This document shows, piece by piece, positions 57,700-64,000 of a DNA stretch of 64,000 nt. The notes beneath the pieces are model-generated. The model ran no database searches and was not told the origin of the DNA. It saw only the letters and a program-made list of their open reading frames with translations. The stretch comes from Maratus speciosus. Taxonomy: Eukaryota > Arthropoda > Arachnida > Araneae > Salticidae. The stretch spans positions 471,686,806-471,750,805 of the forward strand of contig OZ010795.1 of the NCBI GenBank assembly GCA_963932465.1, read 5' to 3'. A program made the position numbers and the translations under genes. The stretch's first letter is position 1. Each line of letters begins with the position of its first letter.

Positions 57700-58713
57700 G
57701 CAGTTCTCAATCCAATCTATTTCGATTTTCTCTTCTTCTTCACTTTCAAGCATTCACCAAGATTTTTTACGGGCATTTCTAATGATGTTTTGAAGCTCCA
57801 TAATTGCAGCGAAAGAGCAAAACATATATAAACCCGATTTACCTCAGTGTAAATCCTGCCAAAGGACTTTTACACAATAAATAATGAGACGTGTTTCATT
57901 TGGGCGTTGCCATTAAACAATTAACAAATAATTGCGATTTCTGTGCCATGTACGATAGCGTAATATTTTTTTAAACATAATTCTTGTACTCATACATTCT
58001 TTTAATTAACAGATGCTGAGTTTGGCTGAAATATGATAATTCATAATTATCACAAGGAATATTATAAACTGCAGATTCATGTGTCAATGGGATTTTTGAA
58101 TTAATAAAAAGACAATGAATTTATTAGCGAGTTTAAAAATGACATTAAAGTTGGCATTCAAAAACTTTTGGTAATTTATACATTAAACGTGGGTGAAATG
58201 AGAGAATAATGATTTTATCAGGATTATTTTTAATGGGGACAAAACTAAAATTGGTAGAAGTCTGAAAACTTACATCTTTGTTAATAACAGGAGGGTTGAA
58301 ACTTCCATTTACTGCTACAGATTTCTAATAATTTAATTCTTTAGAAAGAGAATCAACATCAGAACAAATATTAGTGCATAGCACAGATACGTGTAAAATG
58401 CTACCAATTTTTACTTAATAGGTTGATTTGATAAGGCATGCAGACGCTCTAATACAGCAAAGCTTTGTCTGCACACAGAAGTTAGAAAATGAGATTCAAA
58501 CCTCATAACTAGAACATCAAGAAAGAAAAGTTTATTATCATGTTTGGTTTCAGCTGGGAGTTTAGAATGATAATCAATGGAATTTGTGATATTTACAACA
58601 GAAGAGAAGTTAACAGAATTATCAATTAAAATGAAAATGTCATCCAGCCAGCATTTAAAATTGAGGATATTATATAATAATTTTTCTTCAAAATAACACA
58701 TGTAACAATGCAA
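57700..58713 (-). pseudogene. Penelope-like element remnant: RT end and GIY-YIG domain
   Basis: The minus-strand frame 58411-58713 has WLDDIFILID, the decayed YVDD catalytic motif of a reverse transcriptase, and FFLDVLVMR, the LPFLDVLV-type motif typical of Penelope-like elements. After a stop and shifts follow ICSDVDSLSKEL (about 58340-58380) and, near 57980-58065, YNIPCDNYELSYFSQTQ with KRMYEY. The last matches the GIY-YIG endonuclease that ends Penelope-like proteins. The usual Y.G is YFS here and stops intervene. The N-terminal RT part is missing. Such proteins nick DNA and copy their RNA at the break. Confidence 0.8.
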
Positions 58714-58856
58714 TTGAGCTGTTCATGGTAGCAGTGTTGAAATCAGACATGTTTCTCTGGGAGGGATTTCTGTCGCTCTGGGGTAGAAAATTACACTTTT
58801 AAATCATTAAAAATACAAAATCTCAAATCTTCCGGGAGAGACATCACATTGCTCCT

Positions 58857-58872
58857 CCCCCCCCCCCCCCCC
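58857..58872 (+). repeat. Poly-C run (16 C)
   Basis: Longest G/C homopolymer in the window. Confidence 0.95.
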
Positions 58873-59434
58873 TGAATTCAACACTGCATTTTAGGGCCAT
58901 TTGACTGTACAATTTATCATTAAAAATGAAGGTCATTTATTCAACAGATAATCTAGTAAGGGTGAAGAGATACTTAATTTTAATATCAGTATAACATAAT
59001 GAAATTGAACATTCTAGTTACCAGACAATTAGGAGCTCCTTTGACAATAATGTTAGTAGATAAAAATTTCACATCAAGAGAGCCATTGTAATTTTTTAGA
59101 CAAAATACTTTTGATTCTGTTGACAAATTCCTTTATTATTATTATTATTATTACAGCGTGCACTGTTATTAGCGCAGATAAAGCAGACAGAAATTTTGCC
59201 CTACATGTCGGCAGTAGCCATACCACACAATCTTTATGAGATCCCTTTCCTTCTGTTATTGACAAATATTTATTGTTTGGGAAGTTCATTCTCCCTTTGA
59301 TTGCAATATGAACCTAATACTACTTTGAAGAAATGCTTTTATCTATGCCCGGATAACTGTTTACTGCTAATCTCACCCGATGATATGAGCAGATAATTGA
59401 TCTGAAAACTATAGTTAGCAAGAAAAAAAAAAAA

Positions 59435-59766
59435 AGATTTTTTTTTTCAAAGAGATATATTTCTAGAATGATTAAACAATCTACAGTAAGGCAAAATACA
59501 GTATTACTTCAAATGTTATCTTCAAGCCATGTGTTGACTCGGAATGAAAACATTAGTATGTTTTTAAGATCCCCAAATCTTGAAGCTCCTGATTAGATTA
59601 CTTTTTCTCTTTTTTGTCTACAGAATATCTACGTGAATAAAATAAACCACAATGATTACTACTATTCTAAAAGGCAACTGCTGTGCAGATATTTCGGATC
59701 TTTAGAAGAAATTTTAGATTTAGAAAAGAGTAGTAGCTTGAATTCATCCCTTCAAATCAGAATATG
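59435..59766 (+). other. Coding-like stretch with one stop, unrecognised
   Basis: One plus frame stays open except for a TAG at 59603. Before it the frame reads ...LTRNENISMFLRSPNLEAPD; after it come a pyrimidine-rich TTTTTCTCTTTTTTGTCTACAG-like acceptor and NIYVNKINHNDYYYSKRQLL, then RYFGSLEEILDLEKSSSLNS, then stop. An AATAAA-like signal follows at about 59860. It could be a terminal host exon, a pseudogene, or chance. No domain is recognised. Confidence 0.2.
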
Positions 59767-60148
59767 AATGATAGTCATTTACTCAGTTATTTTTTATGAA
59801 TGATTTATAATCTGTAAACTTCTTTTGTATCTCTCACAAAGTTGCTTAGTAATTAAATCAATAAAAAATTTATTTTATTACACCCTGTCAAATAAATGGT
59901 AAACTAAGAATCAAATTATTACAAACACATACTTCAAAAAATAGGAGGGAAGAGAAAGGAAGAAAATGTTCTGTATGCTTATTTTTGCTGATGCAATAGG
60001 ACAATTATATTTTAGAACTTATCTTGTATATTATGATTAAATAGGCATTACATCAAAGCAACATACTTAATATAAGGCACTTTTTTTATAGCCATTTACA
60101 AGAATCTTAAAATATAATTATTAAGATGGAGCTTGGTGCAATATAATA

Positions 60149-60227
60149 GAAATGTAAAAATAACAACATTAAAAGCACCAAAAATTAAAAAATTTTGATG
60201 CTTTTAAGGTTGTTATTTTTACATTTC
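60149..60227. repeat. Hairpin, about 30-bp arms
   Basis: GAAATGTAAAAATAACAAC followed by ATTAAAAGCA pairs with the mirrored right arm with few mismatches. The loop is A/T only. It could be a very small foldback element. Confidence 0.75.
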
Positions 60228-60997
60228 AATCTTAAAATATGTAATAGAAATGTTGCTGATAAAAACATACAGAGATGATTACAAAATTACATACTAATTT
60301 AACAAATTTAATTCTATAACATAGTTGATACCTTAGATATAAAAATTCAAAAAATTTGCAACAAGAATTAATCCTTTAGTCAGCATTTATATTTTAAATA
60401 TTTCTTAAAATATAATCTATGTTTATTTTTTAACATACTCTTATCAAATGAGACTGGCATAACATTTAAGGGATTAAGAAAATAGGAACTTTTAATAGTC
60501 AAAACTATCATGTGTTTAAACAACCAATTAGGATAAAGAGCCAAAGATGTCAAAAATTCATATTATCTATAACAATTTCTTTGCCATAAAATTACAAATG
60601 TTAGTAATTGTATCGAAAAAAAAAAAAAAACCATAATCATCTTATTTACTGACAAAATTATTCAAACATCTGACAGCAATAATGGAAAATCCTAGTCCTT
60701 TTTATTAAAAGAACTCAAAAAGTAGGTATCTCTGGACATTTAAGGCAAATTATGATCAGTTTTATGATGACATATTTTATAAATAAACTAAAATTTGCAG
60801 CAGCATCATTATTATGATTATTGGCCTTAAGAACCTACATTAGTCACACAACAAAATTTGCAAACTAATGTTAATCTTATGGGAGCATTCATTTCAAATT
60901 AATCAGTGGCATTTCAATATTCTTAAATGATTGATTTTATTTTATCTTATTTTTTTGTGTAGGATAACAGAACAATCTTCATTTGGGCCCTTCAATT

Positions 60998-61058
60998 TTT
61001 TTTTTTTTTTTTTTTTTTTTACGAAGATATTTTTACTTTCGAAAGTGAAAGTACCTTC
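60998..61058. repeat. Poly-T tract followed by a small palindrome
   Basis: A T run of 23 (60998-61020) is followed by ACGAAG...ACTTTCGAAAGT...CTTCGT, an inverted arrangement around a 12-base palindrome. Confidence 0.6.
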
Positions 61059-61662
61059 GTGAAAAATAAAAATCTGGAACCTAAATTGGAAAAGTAAAAA
61101 AGGGCAAGGTTAGAGATTAACCTCAGCTATACAATGAAAAAAAAAAAAAAAAAAAAGTTGAAATACTAACGATAAATTTGGAAAAAGAAATGCTCCCATA
61201 TGATTAACATTAGCTTGTTATACTCTTAATAGCAAAGAAACTAAAAGTGCTTTGGCTACAAAAAAAATTTGAGACTTTTCATAACTTTTTCTTTTACATT
61301 ATTTTTTGATCCATTAAAATAGCAAATTGTGAACTTTAATTTTGAAAAACATTAAATTTTATCATAAAATACGAATAAATACACACTTCAAGATGTTCAT
61401 CAAACAAGTTGATGCTTCGTTGTAAGCTTTCTGCCACAAAAATATCCTTTTATGTGCATCATACACAGAAAGGAAGGGAAAAGAGCTTTTTAAGAAAAAT
61501 TTGATAGAACGCATGTATATAAATGCAGAGTTCTTCAATAAATAAAAACTGAAAAAATTTAAATTTCTCTTGCTCTACAGAAAAAGATAGCAACAACAAC
61601 AACAACCAAAAAAAAATTAACAATGTATCGGAATATAATTTTTTTTTTTTTTTTTCTTTTAC

Positions 61663-61739
61663 TAGGAGGTACTGATTGCCTTGTAGAAACTCTCCAACCT
61701 CCAACCAGACCTCACAGGCTCTATAAAACACACTGATTT
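61663..61739 (-). other. Possible host exon Z (minus strand, speculative)
   Basis: On the minus strand, TTTTTAAAACAG precedes 77 bases with one open reading, ISVFYRACEVWLEVGEFLQG plus NQYLL, followed by GTAAAAG, a fair splice donor. The composition is less AT-biased than the surroundings. Phase would join a preceding exon that leaves one base, as the candidate at 63585 does. No protein family is recognised. Confidence 0.2.
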
Positions 61740-61804
61740 CTGTTTTAAAAAGATTACCAGATTATATAAAATTGAAAGATATTACCATTGACAGTGGCAA
61801 TTTT

Positions 61805-62614
61805 CCCTAATCGAGTTACCATTCATTTCCCTTTGACTGAGTTTTCAGCCCCCAAGGCCACATCCACTGCTGCCATTATGGCTGACTGCTGTATTAGTGA
61901 TTAAATAAGATCACTTACACAGCTGAAAATCAGCTTGTATAGAATGGTTAAGTAAAAAATGTTGCTGCTTCCTGGCACATTATAACAAATAGAAGAAATG
62001 TTTTCTTTTAAATACTACAAGAAAACCCTTTTAAAGTATGACTTTTAGTTATATAATTTTAAATGACATAATCTTTACAATTTTTGCTTTTTGCATGTAA
62101 TAATTGCTTTAAAGTTTTCTTTCTTTTTCAATATTCACATGTAAATATATATTTCATATGAAAACAGTGTTTGAAAACATTATTATTTGGACTTTATAAA
62201 ATCTGGCAAGAGTAGATAGAAACAGCTATTTCAAAATATGAATTAAACTTCTATTCAGATACAGACATTTTGAATAAAAAATTGGAAAAAAAAAAAGATT
62301 AGACAAATTTAAAAAATGATTGAATACTGCATACCACAATCTAGTCAAAAGATGTTTAAATTGCTACACATAGTTTTTAATTTTACAAAATTTATTTAAC
62401 TGACTATCTTGACAGATTTCACCATAACTGCTTAAAACAATTTTTCGAGGGAAAAATTGTTTGCTTTAACATGTTTATCACATGTTTCTTTCTAAAACTA
62501 CCAGTTTATGTTTCTCTGATGCAATAATTTTTGAAGAATAAGCCGAGATAGTGAAATGTCACATTAGATTAAACTACGGCAGCAACAGCTTTACAAACTT
62601 TTTTTAGAATAGAC
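61805..62614 (-). mobile_element. Helitron-like element, copy D (old)
   Basis: Diverged relative of copy A in the same orientation. CCATTCATTTCCCTTTGACT matches 34423-34437. CATGTTTATCACATGTTTCT and CTTTTTTTAGAATAGACAG match the 5' part and 5' end of copy A. The CTAG end is not recognisable. Confidence 0.6.
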
Positions 62615-63584
62615 AGCAATCAATCTAATAAATTTTGAAAAGTAATAACAAAATATCAGTTGATAATAAAGTATTTGAACATTTTAATCAATTATGTACA
62701 TGCAGAAAATGCAACCACGTTCTATTGCATGATGTTTTATACAATAAAACTTCTAAGTAGCAGACACCTCGAGATAATAAAATTTGTTCAGTATTCAGAA
62801 TAAGCATACAAATATATATGCATAGGGGTTGAAAAAGCATTCACTAAATAGAGATCATACACCTCTATTTAATGAACATTCTGCTATTTGGAAATGCCCA
62901 TTATGGAGGCTTTACTCTATATACTGAATACTAACTTTCTTTTAAATTCGAATTTACGAATTTTCGAATTTCAAAATACTAATGATTTTTTCTTTGAATT
63001 ATTTTTGTGTAGAATCTTTTCTTCATCTATGTATATTAACTTGATTTGCTCGATTTGATTTTTATTATCATTAATGCAATACTGATGCTAATATCTCTCT
63101 TAAAAGCTTTCTCAACTTTCAATCAGCGACTTTTATTATACTTATCGAGTATCACTCTCAATATTATTCTAAATAGCAATCTATGCTTTAACAAATCAGA
63201 GACTTTAAGCATTTTTCACAACATCCAGCCACATATATTTAAGCTACCTCCTATCATTACTTATTACTTGGTACATCTGAAAAGAAAAGAAATCAACATA
63301 TAAGAAAAGTTTTAAAATTACATAATTATAATAAATAAATAGAATTTTAAAAATCACATTTTTTAAGTATTTTATAATTCATTTATCAGTGAAAACTTTT
63401 ATATTATTGTAAGAAGTTAAAAAAAAAAATTCATGAAGTATTACTGAATGAATCAGCAAAATTTTATTAAAAAAACTAGCAATGCTTTGACAGCTATACT
63501 GGGGTTATTTACAAAAAAACCTTGAATCAAACAAAATGTATCAGTGAATTTGACCTTGTTTTTTAAAGCAATACAGATCTTTAC

Positions 63585-63631
63585 CTAGAATGTTCTTCTG
63601 TGTTGCTGAACATGATGTCAATGCCATTATG
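63585..63631 (-). other. Possible host exon Y (minus strand, speculative)
   Basis: On the minus strand AATATAACAG precedes 47 bases and TCTAG is followed by GTAAAG, a good donor match. One reading (IMALTSCSATQKNIL) leaves one base at the end, which would fit the candidate at 61663. Short and unsupported by homology. Confidence 0.15.
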
Positions 63632-63727
63632 CTGTTATATTTTCTAATGTATTGGGCAAAATTTGGGCTATTTAGGGACCAATTCTTTTAGTTGATTAAT
63701 TACAGTAGAATTCAATGCTGAGGTTAT

Positions 63728-63742
63728 ATATATATATATATA
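63728..63742. repeat. AT dinucleotide tract
   Basis: Short (AT)n microsatellite followed by AAAAAA. Confidence 0.85.
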
Positions 63743-63878
63743 AAAAAGAGTGCATATGCTATAGGTAGAAGATATACCTTAGAAAATAAATGAAATAGCT
63801 TTATTTGAGAAATAAAGGAACACAGAATTTCTTTTAAAATGTAGAAGGCATATTCTGCATATACCCTCTACATCAGAC

Positions 63879-63947
63879 CTCATAGGATTTGATAGGGAAT
63901 TAATGTCATTATGACAACAGGAATTAAAATGTTCGCTAGTTGCCACA
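63879..63947 (-). other. Possible host exon X (minus strand, speculative)
   Basis: On the minus strand a pyrimidine-rich TTTCCATTTTGCATAG precedes an open stretch VATSEHFNSCCHNDINSLSN plus PM. Two donors are possible: AG/GTCTGA at 63879 keeps phase with the candidate at 63585; GG/GTATAT at 63865 does not. Part of the 70-codon minus frame at 63779-63991. No family recognised. Confidence 0.15.
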
Positions 63948-64000
63948 CTATGCAAAATGGAAAGCATTACAATGATTGAAGAAATCCTCAATTACACCTA

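Noticed and set aside
59074..59289. 71-codon minus frame next to the Penelope-like remnant as its missing RT part
   Set aside because: No RT motif could be matched and it spans an ATT trinucleotide repeat.

Overview
The window is AT-rich, intron- and repeat-laden animal DNA with no intact protein-coding gene that I can recognise. Non-LTR-poor, DNA-transposon-rich content (Tc1/mariner, pogo/Tigger, hAT, a Transib-like element, TTAA-type MITEs, Helitron-like elements, Penelope-like and gypsy-like retroelement debris) together with many GACA/GATA-tailed minisatellites points to an arthropod genome. A chelicerate such as a spider is my guess, at low confidence. The stretch reads as intergenic or intronic, heterochromatin-like sequence. 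Every recognisable transposase or reverse transcriptase carries stops or frameshifts.

Layout. 1-5740: compound tandem arrays, a degraded gypsy-like RNase H fragment (2174-2761), a pair of inverted tRNA-derived SINEs around a TTAA MITE (4309-4736), and a minisatellite ending in a GACA tract and perfect hairpin. 5772-9793: a Russian-doll locus. Two mariner ends in tail-to-tail orientation enclose a hAT element (5803-8638, exact 8-bp target duplication), which encloses a hAT MITE (6704-7775, exact 8-bp duplication), plus a solo LTR (8803-9318, 4-bp duplication). 11478-17960: TA-duplicating elements, including a pogo-like element (14184-17960) enclosing a second pogo-like element (14403-16094) and minisatellites. 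18865-28940: MITEs, foldbacks, a SINE and long degenerate AT-rich satellites. 29175-33397: an outer hairpin-tailed element that appears to hold two others (29841-31690 and 31750-32909). 34264-44124: Helitron-like copies, including a complete 3-kb one with canonical ends (36581-39608), and a dead Tc1-like transposase. 44431-49200: two MITEs, then a Tc1-like element whose transposase reading frame is split by a 2.26-kb element with CACAGTGG ends and a 5-bp TGGCG duplication (Transib-like). 49833-58713: mariner, Helitron-like, MITE and palindromic insertions and a Penelope-like RT/GIY-YIG remnant. 59300-64000: lower repeat density, with weak candidates for host exons on the minus strand.

Working together: the pieces do not form a pathway. 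The biology visible here is transposon nesting order, target-site choice (TA, TTAA, 8-bp, 5-bp, A/T) and the recurrence of one architecture: a tandem body of about 150-bp or 300-bp monomers, then a short GACA/CATA tract, then a terminal hairpin.
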